This document shows, one piece after another, positions 46,483 through 58,045 of a DNA stretch of 64,000 nucleotides (positions are counted from its first letter, which is position 1; every line of letters starts with the position of its first letter). The stretch covers positions 1 through 64,000 of the forward strand of contig DF236995.1 of the NCBI GenBank assembly GCA_000708835.1, in the 5' to 3' direction. Origin of the DNA: Klebsormidium nitens. Taxonomy: Eukaryota; Streptophyta; Klebsormidiophyceae; Klebsormidiales; Klebsormidiaceae. The notes beneath the pieces were generated by a model, which was given only the letters and a program-made list of their open reading frames with translations, searched no databases and was not told the origin of the DNA. Made by a program: the position numbers and the translations under genes.

Positions 46483-47973
46483 TGCGGTGCAGTAAATTCA
46501 GTGTTTCTATAAACGTGCTGAGAGAAGAACGCCCGACTCTCTTTCTCCTGCCATTTGCACTCTGGCAGTCCGAACTGACAGGTGGCAGTGGGCACCCGGC
46601 CTGATTCCTGACAAACTTCAAAGTGCAAAGTTCAAACTGCCACCTCAGCTTCAGGAGCCTGGTATCGAAAATGGCCACCGTCGATCTGGTTGGATCGGGA
46701 TATCACCTAGCTTCCATCCAAAGAATCTGAAAAGAATCCTTAATATTACAAGATACAGCGACTCAGGAGTCAGTAGTAAGTACACAGGTCCAGCTAGGCC
46801 GGCCGGGCCAGGGCCCTGGCAGGCTAGCTAGGCCCAGTGGGCCCTATGCTATAGTATCCATGGTCTATAAGGGTCCGTTCTCATGACATTTGAACGAGGC
46901 CAGTGGACATTTATGCGTTTCATGTGGCTCGATTTGCGCTAGAGCACACGACTTGGAGTAGAGGCTAAGAGGATCCGTTTACTGCCTAAAGCTAGCTGAG
47001 CAAATACCTACGCTGCCCCGTGTGCCCCGGCGTAGCCTGGGGGCCCACTATGGTTGGGAGCCACCTTAGAGGTTATATGGTGGGGACTTTCCAAAGCTCG
47101 CGGGCCCGAGCAGCCATAGTATCATGCTGGCCATGCACGATATATATCTTACAGACATGCAGCAACGCATAAGCCTGACTTCCGCACGATTCTAGCTGGG
47201 CTAGCCGCCGACCTAGCACAACACAATGTACCACGTGGCGGGGCCGTTGGACGAATTACAACATTTCCAAGGGTTAAGCATAATCCAATGGAGATGAGAC
47301 TAATATGGCACTCACACCGCTTAAGAAATATGAAAGTACGTTAGGACCATAGTGGTCCAAGATTTCAAGTGCTCGATGCAGGCCATACATGAAACACCTT
47401 GGGGTTTTTATGCGGAAGAGTAGCATGCTTCAGTGCCGCGCGCATGTATCTTAACAAGGGATTCAATCAATCTCTCCTGACTCTTTTGAGAATGCAGCAT
47501 GATAAAGACAGTCGCTTAGGCCAACAAGCTGGGATTTATGAAAGACACGAACACGATGCATGCCAACGCTTCAAATACTTGCGAGGGTCCATGGAAGATT
47601 GCGAAGAAGCACAAACCTGAGTGGTGCCAAAGGCCATGACAAAGGACCCGACAATCTGATGTTTGCTTTCAAGCAATGCTTTTATCGAGAAATCACCATC
47701 TATTGATTCGTCATATAGGCGCCTAGCAAGTCTCAATCAATTGACGGTTTAGCATACACGCATAATATTCGGCACGATGAGAATCCGTTCAGACATACGC
47801 CGGACAACCCTCGATTCTGCATAGAACTTGGAGGTGTGGCAAAAAGCACGGAGCACAAACCGCTAGAGATTGCATTGTTGCGACCTTGAATTCTCGTGCC
47901 AGACACTCTCTTCGCTCAACAGAGTGTCGAAAGTAAATGTCCTCAACACGTAATCACCAACTCACCTAGAGCC
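46483..47973. other. gene-free, palindrome-rich island
   Basis: This lies between the start of the Gly-rich protein gene and the thioredoxin stop. I saw no gene. Around 46780-47130 there are dense ggccggcc, ctagctag and gggccc words. The first few hundred bases should contain the promoter of the Gly-rich protein gene. Confidence 0.4.
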
Positions 47974-50055
47974 TTATGCATTAGCTGAAGCGTAATGCTT
48001 TTGGAGTTCTTCTCGCAGCTTGTCAACCTTCGCTCCAGTATGAGAGTGGATGAGCTCTTCGTTGCGATAGAATCTGAAGCTCGGGACGGACCTCACCTTC
48101 CAATCCCGCATAAGAGCCTGCAATATACCACCAATAACAAGAGCTTGAGGGGACTGCATGCAAGAGAACGCTTTGAGCAGAGTCTACAAACATGACAGAC
48201 AACATCGGTCTGACTTCCGAAGCACCTTCACCAGTGCCTTTTCAGCAAGTTGACAACCATGACGGCACAAGCAAACTTCAAGTGGGCACTCCAAAATAGA
48301 GGATTTGCTCCTTCTTCAGTCAGACGCAGCTTCGAAGCTTGAAAACAAGTTTCGCTGGCCCTGAAGGATCGAGGGGCAAGGAAGCTTGAGGTGTGCATCT
48401 GGATAGCAGTGAGGGGTCAAGATGATGTACAAACTTCGTACCCGGGTTCCAGCGTCATGATCGCCCTGGATCTTCAAGAAGACCGCGTCAGTGAACTCCT
48501 CGCTCATCTCTACGAATTTCGGGCTGCATCAAGGAATGAATGACGCAGTAAGGAAAAGCCTCACCCTTCATGCATCGAACAAAAAGTCGAAGCAGATGGC
48601 AATCTGGAGAAACTGCCTGCTCTTCATACTTCAAAATGATGCAGCGAGCAGATAGGCAAGTGAACACGGTTTGAAAGGGTCAATATGGAGAAGAAATGGA
48701 ACCTTTGCAGAAACACTCGGACTCCATTGCTACTTCCGGGAAAAGGGAACGACACAGTATAATGTTGAAGGGGGACAAGGCTATTGTAACGGGGACTCAC
48801 TATATCATTTTGCAGGGCCCGCAGGTTTTGGTGGAGATATCCACAACCACCTGTCAGTATCACGTACCCACACCGTCAGCGAGCTGTGACGAATTGTTTC
48901 AACAGATTTTCTGTTAGAATCAACGGCGGATGCTCTGACATTTTACCCTCCAAGATGGAATTTGAACCAGGCACCAATCAGTAGACAATCTAATCATGAG
49001 TATCGATCCTTGCAATTTTGGCCAGCTCTGGCAGCTTCATATGCAGCATTACGTGCTTTCGAATTGGTCCAAATTGGGGAGTGCTTGATCCAAGGCAGTG
49101 CTGGGGTGGCAGTGTACATCAATTGCAGGCGCCGCGATCGGTGCTGCTCTACTAACGTACTCACCAATTTGTCCCCAGCATCGTGCAGATGCTTCCTGAA
49201 CGTTTCCTCTACAAAGACGTAAACAAAGGATCAACGCGCAGTCTAATCAGTCAGGATAATCTACTGTAGACACCACAGTCCAATCACAAGCAGGCAGTCC
49301 TCAGAGAGTTGTTCAATGACGGCAAGCACGTTCACCTGCGCATTCCGAAATTGAGCATGGACCATCAAACAATCTAAATGGTCGTAAATCGTCGTGAAGT
49401 GTGACTCGCTGGACGATATGGAGTTCAAGTTTGCAAGGGTTTACGTGTTAAGGCCAAACCAGAGGCAATGGGCAACAACCAATGGCACGCGCATCCATTC
49501 TTGCATTAAAGGACCAGATTCTGTTCCAACCCACATTACTTCAGTTTCCAGAATTGCATCTGCCCTTTGTGGAAGCATAAGATTGTGTTTAATTTATAAG
49601 AACTAAAGCAAAAGGTCCACGCTTCTTGATGAAAACACTTCAAAATCTTCTAGACACCATCAACCAGCTTGGTGGAACGCCAAGGGTACAACCGGAATGC
49701 AGAGAATCACAAGCCGTGCTCTTCAATGCTTGTGTAGGTACTCACCATCAAAAAACTCAACCACGTTGCCGTCACTGTCGTCTTCACCCCCCAGCCCGCC
49801 AGCAGCACACACAGTCTGCCTAGTCTTAGAAATTTGTGATGCATGTCGGGACGCAACACTCCGGAGTGTTGTATGTGTGGCCAACTGTTGTTGCGGCATA
49901 ATCCTCGATTGCTTGTGCCGAGCCTCCACATTGAGGCACATTGGCTGCACACACGAGCATGCATCCCTGCTCAACTGCCTCCCCTCTAGAGCTTGCCCAT
50001 TGAAGAGTGGGACTCCCGCCCTCAAACTAATTGACGTGGCCGCCATGGACGCCAT
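47974..50055 (-). CDS. chloroplast-targeted thioredoxin, 5 exons
   Basis: Exons are 50055-49746, 49208-49165, 48850-48801, 48523-48442 and 48117-47974, all in phase, giving 209 residues. Exon 1 (103 residues) has a Met-Ala-Ser start, many Ser, Thr, Arg and Ala and few acids until its end, typical of a plastid transit peptide. The mature part has the thioredoxin order: [28 protein letters not shown] (in two pieces across introns) with active site CGPC, then FTDAVFLKIQGDHD, then the cis-Pro segment VRSVPSFRFYRNEEL and the end HSHTGAKVDKLREEL. It should reduce disulfides in plastid enzymes. Similarity is spread between f-type, CDSP32 and other plastid thioredoxin-like proteins, so the subtype is open. 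The Trp that normally precedes CGPC is Thr. I chose the first in-frame ATG; a second lies three codons later. Confidence 0.9.
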
Positions 50056-50644
50056 CGTGCGGACCCTTCCAAGGGATGTGGAAGGACGCCGCTGCGCGCA
50101 ATGAGCTGGCTGGTGTTTGAAATTGGACTTCGAACTTGAAAGCGAAGGGGAACCTGTTTTCCATCTTTTGAATCTGTCTCGACATTGTGAACTGAATCTT
50201 TACGTTTGACACAGCAAACTCCGGTTTCCGAGGGAGATGACTCGGACAACAATTTCGAGGGGGTCGGCTGGATGAACGTACACCAAGTTATAGTAACCCG
50301 GATACGGTAACCCTCGATCTTGAATGTGTGTTACCCTAGTTGATGGTTGAAAGGTCTGTGGTGGTTACATAATGCTAAACTGCCGGTCAAGGTTGTGCCC
50401 GGGGGTCTTTGATTGAGCTGTTGCCACGTCGAAAAGACACAAACTATACAGTGTCAAAGCTGCTGCGAGAATGTGGCACGCGTTGCGCGAAAGTGACGCA
50501 CCCATGTTCTTTTTGCTGCTCCTCGGAGTCTTCTTTCCAGACCATTCTCTCTAGAGCCTCTCTTACGAGTCTTACTAGGTCTTAGTTAGGTCCCCAGGTG
50601 TTGAAACTATATCAACGTTGGGCCAGCTGCCAAGACCAGGTGCA

Positions 50645-50965
50645 TTAAGAGTCTGAGAACTTAAACCCGTCTGAGGAGAAAAGCTTGAAAGTCTGCTCCG
50701 CTTTTCTACGTGGCACTCCCTGCGGCATGTGAATTGCCCCGGCTTCTCTCAGCTTGTCGATAGTCGGAGGACTCATAACTTTCTTGGATTTTGGTGTAAA
50801 AGCAGGTTGTTGTGGAGGTAGGGATTGGGTGACGTGCATGAACAAACCACTGCCGGAATAACCTGCTAGGGCACTGTCTCCACCATTTTGCAGGGCTTGC
50901 GGGCTTGCCAACCAGAGAGCCATTTCAGAGGGCACGGTATGGACATCTACGGTCACTGAATGCAT
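50645..50965 (-). CDS. hypothetical 106-residue protein
   Basis: This is a single open frame from ATG 50965 to a stop at 50645, upstream of the thioredoxin gene on the same strand. The C-terminal half (PPTIDKLREAGAIHMPQG, then a basic RRKAEQ stretch) looks protein-like, but there is no motif I can name. It could be an exon of a longer gene or chance. I give no function. Confidence 0.3.
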   Translation of the reverse strand: MHSVTVDVHTVPSEMALWLASPQALQNGGDSALAGYSGSGLFMHVTQSLPPQQPAFTPKSKKVMSPPTIDKLREAGAIHMPQGVPRRKAEQTFKLFSSDGFKFSDS

Positions 50966-52216
50966 GTTCTTTGCAGCATTCTTCCCAGGAGACTTTCAGC
51001 AGCATTTTGTTCAATGGAAGGGTCCATACTCATTGCTGCATCAGAACGAAAGGAAACACAGTCAAGCAGACATTTGCCCTTTCCAAGTGACTTTGTTTGG
51101 CAGAACGCAACTCGAAGCTTGTTCTGCATGAAGCTCCATTTAGGTTCTCAATTCAAGCCTGAGAGGTTTACTGGACGCACACTTTCAGTAGGGAACTGCT
51201 GTGCTTTTAGGTCGTTCTGTGCTTGCTGAGATAGGTCTTGCAAGCATGGCATGTCGTTTAAGCATCACACGCCACTTCGTTTAGATGCTACATTCTTTAG
51301 TAATCAAGGCAATAAGGCTGCGGCCTCCTCAGAATGAAGTGGCAGTCTTTTGTAATTCAGCCAATGCAGGAGTCTTTCTTTTCGCATGGTATTAGCCGGC
51401 GCCCTGACGTCTGGGAGCTTGGTTTATGGGTGTGTTAATTGAACGTTTTGTTTACTGTGTGTGCGGCATTGTTTAGGAAGTCAGAAGTGTCGCCTTGGAC
51501 TTGTGGAGCTTAATTCTACATGCCTGTCGGTCAAAGGTATGATATAGCTCCTTATCAGCAGCTGCTGTTGAAGTCAGTCCCTCATTCTTGTCCAGAATAG
51601 TGAACAAAGCTTGTAAGTAAGAATGTCAGACGCCATGACTGGAATATCTTTTCAGCCTGGCATTCAACCCCGACCAATGACATTCAATTCTTGTCCAGGC
51701 GTTTGTGTGGTCACCTCATTTTCTTTTTCTCCTCGTCTATCTTGTGAAAATGGTCATTGTACCTGCGCCAATGCAGGTACAATCACTGGGATGTAGGCAA
51801 CCTCACGGACCCCGCAGGCGGGAGGGTGCACTTGCGGGGAATAAGGGACGGGGCCATAGGCTCAGGGGAGGGGCACTCTGCTTGACACTGAAAACGATTG
51901 GAAGATTGCGAGCGCTTCCCCTGAGGAGTCTTCCGCTTGGAAACGCGACATTTCCTCTTCTTAGGTCTGCAAGTCCCCTCAAGGCAACAGAACAGCTGAG
52001 GCTGAAAGAAGGCAAGAGCGCGTAAGTGCCAGACGCTAGCTGAGCACTATCTGACGTTCAGACAAGACCTGCTCAAAGAGTGCTGCGCTTGTTCTGGGGA
52101 GGGCCAGCAGGAACAGGCAGTGTCTACTCGTTTGGCGGGAAGGGAGCCTTGACCCGCGGCAGCGCACTTAGACATAGCGGCTAGCATTCGCTCACACTGA
52201 AGGGGCTGTAGCCGCC
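50966..52216. other. intergenic, upstream of the ATG18 gene
   Basis: This should contain the promoter and 5' leader of the ATG18 gene. A frame at 51705-52025 on the plus strand lacks an ATG context or family match and I did not call it. A G/C-rich stretch at 51800-51860 precedes the leader. Confidence 0.4.
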
Positions 52217-55200
52217 ATGTCTATGCGGACCGACGCCAACTCTGGCTTGCCAGCGACTGGGGCGCCCAAGGGGCGCAGCGGACTCATCCAGAGTGCCATC
52301 CCGACCGCAATCTCGAGCTCCTGGAAGTACCTGAAGAACGTTGGAGGCGGTTCGGGGGTGCTCGGGGAGGACGCCGGCGCGGCGCCACTTGGCGCCCCTA
52401 GGATTGGTGTCTCTGTGGAGGATACTAAAAAGAAGGAGCAGGTGCGTGACTGGGGGCTTTATCTGTGGTCTTGTAAATACGCAGCTTAGCTGGCATTCGA
52501 TTGCACAGTGTTGACACACTGCAACTGAAGCAAAGGAGTAGGCAACACGCTGTGTGTCGATTGTATGTTTGTCGCTCGGACTGGTCGATTGATGTGCAGG
52601 GTCCTTTTGTTGGTTGAAGTTCCATCCTTGGTTTTAGATAATGAACCTGAACAAAAGTTCTGCTGATTCAGCAACCTTTCGACAATGGCTCAGGTATTTT
52701 GTCAGTTGCTTTTAACATCATCCTGGTTCATGTTGTCTAATCAGCTGCATTGACATCCATCATAGGAAACATCCCACTTTCTGCAGCTCCTATTTGGTCA
52801 CTCAACTCCTATGATTGCTTCCTGCCGTGTTTGTAAACATCCTTCTGGCAGCATATTGGCGTCCAACTCCAGGGCGTCACTCTCTGTAGCCATTTCCAGC
52901 ACAACATGGAGTCTTTGCAAGCTTATTCCGAAGGTTTCCATCTGTCCTTCTCAACCTAAAGCAGACCGGAAGAAGCACAATCCACCAACTCTCAACCCCA
53001 TCCCTCACAGGTCCTCTGGGCGAGCTTCGACTCCCTCGACATTGCCCCCGGCACCTCCCTCCGCGTCCTCCTCCTCACCTACTCCAACGGCTTCCAAGCA
53101 TGGGACGTCCACGAGGCCGGAGACGTGCGCGAGCTCGTCTCGCGCCGCGACGGCCCCGTCGCCTGCTTACGCGTCCTGCCGCACCCCCTCGCCCCCGAGC
53201 CCGAAGACAGCCCGCTCGCTGGGGCGCGCCCCTTGCTTGCTGTTGTGGCGGGGGGGGAGGGGTTTAGGGGTTTTGACCAGGCAGAGGAAGGGGAGAGCGA
53301 GGGGGGCGCGAGGTCGGCGGTGCGGATGTACTCGCTCCAGAGCCATGCGTATGTCCACGCGCTGCGGTTCCGGACGCCGGTGCTGGGAGTGCAGGCCAGC
53401 AGGAGGCTCGTGGCGGTGGCGCTGTCGGCACAGGTGAGAGACGGCGGTTTTAATGGCATCTGATTTTGTCTCGCAGGAAGAGTCTGCACCCGCATGTGAA
53501 GGCCTTTCCTTGCAGCAATTCTAGCGATCATCTGTGAGCACGAACTTTGAGTAGCGTGCTTGTTGAGCACACTGTCAGTTGAAGTTGCGGGTCAGAGATA
53601 GCACGGTTTGTTCAGAACGTCAGGGTAAAGAAAGGCCAGGGCCTGATTTGTATCCTCCTTCTTCTTAAGAAAGTGGCCAGCTCCGAGTGTTTCCGGGTGT
53701 GAAGGGAGGTCGAACTTGCTGAAAAGAGGTCGAATGTGCTGAAGAAATCAACGACTTCTTGCAACCATTGGTACTCGGTGAAGACGTAGTACATGCTTCA
53801 GCACCTCTTGTCTCCTTGAGCAAAATCCGGCCTTGGATAACTCAAGTTCCCGCACGCCTTTGTCCGCCATCTTTTTTCATGAACGCATTTGTTCCCAATT
53901 CTCCTTCATTCTTTGTTACTCTGTACTCACTGCAACATCCGACTTTCCCTTCTGATTGTAGAGGAGATGCAGATGACTTGAGTTCCTCATGTGCTGCGGA
54001 GACAGGTTTGTCCAAATTGCTTCAAGCAGACTGGCTGCCAAAGCTGCTGACATTGACGAGTTTATAGGCGACCTTACTTTTTGAAGTCGCTGCTGCACTT
54101 GGCCTCCTTTTGGTGATTGACAGCCTTCCTCGCATTCAGACAGCTCCCTTGTTACTGTTTAACTTCACCTCCCCTTTCCCTCTCTTGGGACTCAGGAAAC
54201 GATTACCTCAGAAGCCTTTCCAAAGTGAGGTGCTGCTTCGGATGCGAAGTCGTTCACGGTATGTGTTCTAAATATCTCCTCCAGACATCGTTCGAGTCCG
54301 AGGTCCCAATTGCCTATACACGTTTAGCTTCACGTTCCGCTTTGTCTCTCTCAAGCAATCAGCAAAGCTGAGATTTTCGGCGTTCTTCTCTCCCTGCAGA
54401 TCTACTGCTTCGATGCCGCGACCCTGGACAACACCTTCAGCGTCCTAACCTACCCCGCCCCTCAGCTGGCCCCCGGAATGACACAGCCTCAGCAAGGGGC
54501 GATGGCGCTTGGTCACCAGTGGCTGGGTTACGCCGCTAACCAACCCCTGATAACCCCAACCGGGCGCGTCTCCCCCCAGTGCCTCTCGACGCCTTCCCCA
54601 AGCCCGTCAAGCTCTCCAGCCACCCCCGGAAACGCCGTCCATCTAGTTGCCCACTACGCCAAGGAGTCTAGCAAACAACTAGCGGCGGGAGTGATCTCTC
54701 TGGGCGACATGAGCTACAAGACGCTCAACAACTACGTGCGCGAGCTGATGCAGCCCGAGAGCGGGGCGCAGTCTGCAAACGGGGGGCCTGCGATGCAGCC
54801 TGGGGCGGCCCCTGCCGGGGCCCCGAACGAGCAGGAGTATGCGGGGACAGTCATCATTCGAGATGTGGTGACGCGCAATGTCGTTGCACAATTTCGTGCG
54901 CACACGAGCCCACTTTCTGCTCTCGCTTTCGACCCCAGCGGAACCCTAGTTGTAACTGCCTCGGTTTGCGGGCACAGCCTGAATGTTTTCCGGATAACCC
55001 CTCAGTCGAAGGGCGTTAATCCGTCCAGCCTGGGAAGCAACGGGGAGACGCACTCCACCGCCCACTTGTACCGGTTACATCGAGGGTTAACCAACGCGGT
55101 TATCCAGGACATCCGTTTCAGCAGCGACTCTGAGTGGGTTGCCGTGAGCACGACACGTGGCACGACCCACATGTACGCCGTCTCGCGCTTTGGCGGCCAC

Positions 55201-58045
55201 GTCGGCCCCTCAACGCACGTGCGAACGCCCGACCGCTCTGGCCAACCGCCCACCGCCACCTGGCACTCTGCAAACGGTTCCCAAGGGGGATCCCCTCCTG
55301 GAGTGACCCTCTCCGTCGTCGCTAGGATACGGAATAGTAACGGGGGATGGCGAGGTTCTGTCACTGGGGCCGCGGCGGCGGCCACAGGCCGAGCGAACAT
55401 GATTGCGGGCGCCGTCGCGACGTGTTTCCACAGCGGGCGCGCGAAAATCGCACTGGAGGAGCGCGCGGCAGGATTTTTGGAAGAGCAGCTCTACGTACTC
55501 TCGCCGCAGGGGTACCTGCTGCGTTACTGGCTGCGGCCGTTCATCGGGTGCGACAGCAGCTCGGCGAACGCCCCCGAAGTTTTAAAGCTGGCCATTGAGC
55601 CAAGGGAACGGTGGGACGTTTGCCGGCGCGTCAGCTGGGTGGAGCGGGAGGAGCGCGTGACATACCGAGCGGACGGAGCTGACGGTTCCGTTCTGGGGGG
55701 GAGCGAGATTGGGCCGGTGGAAAGGGGGGTGCAAACGGGGGAAGACGGGTTTTTGGTCAAGGCGGAAACGGGGCCGGCAGTTAGCGGGATTGTGTCCGGG
55801 GTGAATGGGCCCGCTAAAGAGAATGGGCTCGTGCATGAAAACGGGCCGGGTGTGAATGGGCTCGTGAGTGTGAATGGGCTCAGTGCGATCGGCCTTGAGG
55901 GGCGGGGGGTGAACAGCCCACCAATGGGCTCTCAGAAGTTGTTTGATCAGCGCCCTCCGAGGCACGATTCCGCTGGTCGGGGGGGTGGGTTGAACGAGCT
56001 CTTGTTGGGTTCGGGTTCGTCGAACGGTTCGTTCTCACCTAAGAAGAAGAATAAGCAGACAGCTGGTGTGAATGGTCCGGCGAACGGGCCTTTCGGGGGC
56101 CCGTGGGGGAAGACGCCAAACGGAAAAGGGCCGTGGTTGTCAGCGGAAAAAATACCTGTAGAGAACGGACACGTGGCTGAGCCGGAGCGAGAGGTGGTGC
56201 GGCATCTGCTGGACGGGGATCCCTTCGACGACCAGAATAGTGAAGGTGAGGAAGCTGTTTCTTTGTACATCACTGTCGTGAGGAGGGTTGTGAGGATTTT
56301 TGACGCCCACCTCAGTTTCCGAATGCTGGCTGTTAAGCTTTCAGTTTTGCATGTCGATCATGTTTCGGCGAGTCCGCCTTCATCTGCTGTAAATATTTTA
56401 GGCCTAGCTCTGCCCGTCTGCCAACGTTGGAGGTAACGGCTGTAGAGACAAGGTCGTACCCGAACGGTCTTATCTCTTTCTTACAAGTAGTTTGCCCCCA
56501 GATTTCAAGCGTGCCTTACTTAGCAAGCAACGTATCGTGATGAGTTGAGTTTCGGGCAATGTCGCCCACAGCACTTGCAAGACCGTTCAGATGTCAAGTC
56601 CAATGCTCCAATCTCTTGCAGGTTCATTCGAGGTTTCCCAACCCAGCTCGCCTCCCTCCTCCTTCGAGTCCCCTCGGTACCTCCTACAAAAGCACTTCGC
56701 CAGCAGCCCAATTCCGGGGCCTTTTCTGACTCCCGCCATGCTCAACCAGCGCCCGGGGCGAGTTCCCCCGGTTCCCGTCCTAGACCTAGACAGCGAGGGA
56801 TCCCTCGCAACCAACCCCCCGAGCACGTCCGGGGACTCCGTCGAGTCGCCCAGCCCACCCTCCCCAAGCCCTCGTACTTCTCCGGTTTGTGCAAGTCCAA
56901 AGGATGCCCTAGAGGTAGGGTCGAAAGCGACTCGGGGGGGTGGTGATGCGGCGACAACGCCGCCCGCAAAGCCACGCACGGGCCTCCTTTTTGCGCTGTC
57001 GGAAGCGGAGAAGGGGGAGAAGAGCCCTCTGGAAGCAAGTAACGTCAGCCCAGACCGACCCCCCGGGAAGGGGCTGAACGGGTTGAATCTCAATGGGCTC
57101 TCGCTCGGGGGGGCTCCTTCGCTCTGGAAGGAACTAGACGGGGCTAGCGATCGCACCGAGGACGAGAGTGGTGATGTCGAAGACGGGGGTTTCTTGAGCC
57201 CTATAGTACAGAGCGGCTTGGATTCGTCGAAGAAGAAGGCCGGGGGCCAGTTTAAGGATGCAACGCCCGGAAGAGAAGACTCTTCGCCCAAGAGTCGGAG
57301 AGGGGTTGACGTCATGAGCCGTAGGGATGCTGACGTCAGCAGCGGGAAGGCCGGGAAAGGGAGCGGAAAAGCGGGGGACGACAAGGGCGGGCTGCTGGGC
57401 GGTTTGAGGGGCCTGATGAGCAGCGGGGCGCAGGGGCTAGCGGCGGCAGTGACCGCCGTGGGGGGGGCGCCTCCCAGGGAAAGTCTCCTGGACATGGGGA
57501 CCCCTGTGGCAGTGGAAAAGTCTGCGAAGGTCTACCAGCACCCAATTCCGGTGGGCGATAGGAAGAAGCCCGCGCCGCGCTCCGTGCGGCGCGTCCCTCG
57601 GGGGGGTGGCGAAGCAAAGACGAGTCCAGTCGTGACAGGTGGCAGCCGGGGGATGTCGCCAGCTGGCAGCCGGGGAGTGTCGCCGGTGGGCAGCCCGGGG
57701 GGTTTCGGGGGATCCCCTGTGGACCGTTGCACGACGCCAAATCTGATGGACAAGCGGGGGAAGCTTCTGGGGGGGCGCAATGGGGAGCGGAGTTACTCGT
57801 CGGAGAACCTGCATGCTGAGGAAGGGCCAATTTTCACGGGGGCGGTGGCAGAGGCCAAGGCGGGTGTGAACAGGGCCAAGAAGGGCTCGGGGGACGAGAA
57901 GGATCTTTTGGGGGGTGACTGGCAAGAGGAGTCAAAGCGGGGGGGGACGGGGGAGGTCAGCATGGACGGGTGGGAGCAGCAGGGGTTTCTAGAGGGGTTC
58001 TCGTTCAGCGAAGAGGGTGAGTCACTGTTCTCACAGCCGAAGTGA
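52217..58045 (+). CDS. ATG18: ATG18g/h-type autophagy protein (WD repeats + BCAS3 domain)
   Basis: Exons are 52217-52441, 53011-53433, 54400-56245 and 56622-58045, phase-consistent, 1305 residues. This is the plant ATG18g/h class of PROPPIN, which binds phosphoinositides at autophagosomal membranes and carries a C-terminal BCAS3 domain. Diagnostic stretches in order are VLWASFDSLD, LLLTYSNGFQAWDVHEAGD, VRMYSLQSHAYVHALRFR, IYCFDAATLDNTFSVLTYP, AVHLVAHYAKESSKQLAAG, FRAHTSPLSALAFDPSGTL, YRLHRGLTNAVIQDIRFS and EEQLYVLSPQGYLLRYWL (BCAS3). The PROPPIN FRRG motif is represented by LHRG, as in plant ATG18g/h. After about residue 610 comes a long disordered tail with Asn-Gly repeats (about 55790-55900), many SP sites and Gly-rich runs. 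It makes the protein longer than usual for plant homologues. A strong donor-like gaggg|gtgagt-type word close to the stop leaves the exact C-terminus slightly open. Confidence 0.92.

Noticed and set aside
56587-57495. A 302-codon minus-strand open frame
   Set aside because: It is a shadow of the GC-rich ATG18 last exon, made of Pro/Ser-rich low-complexity text.
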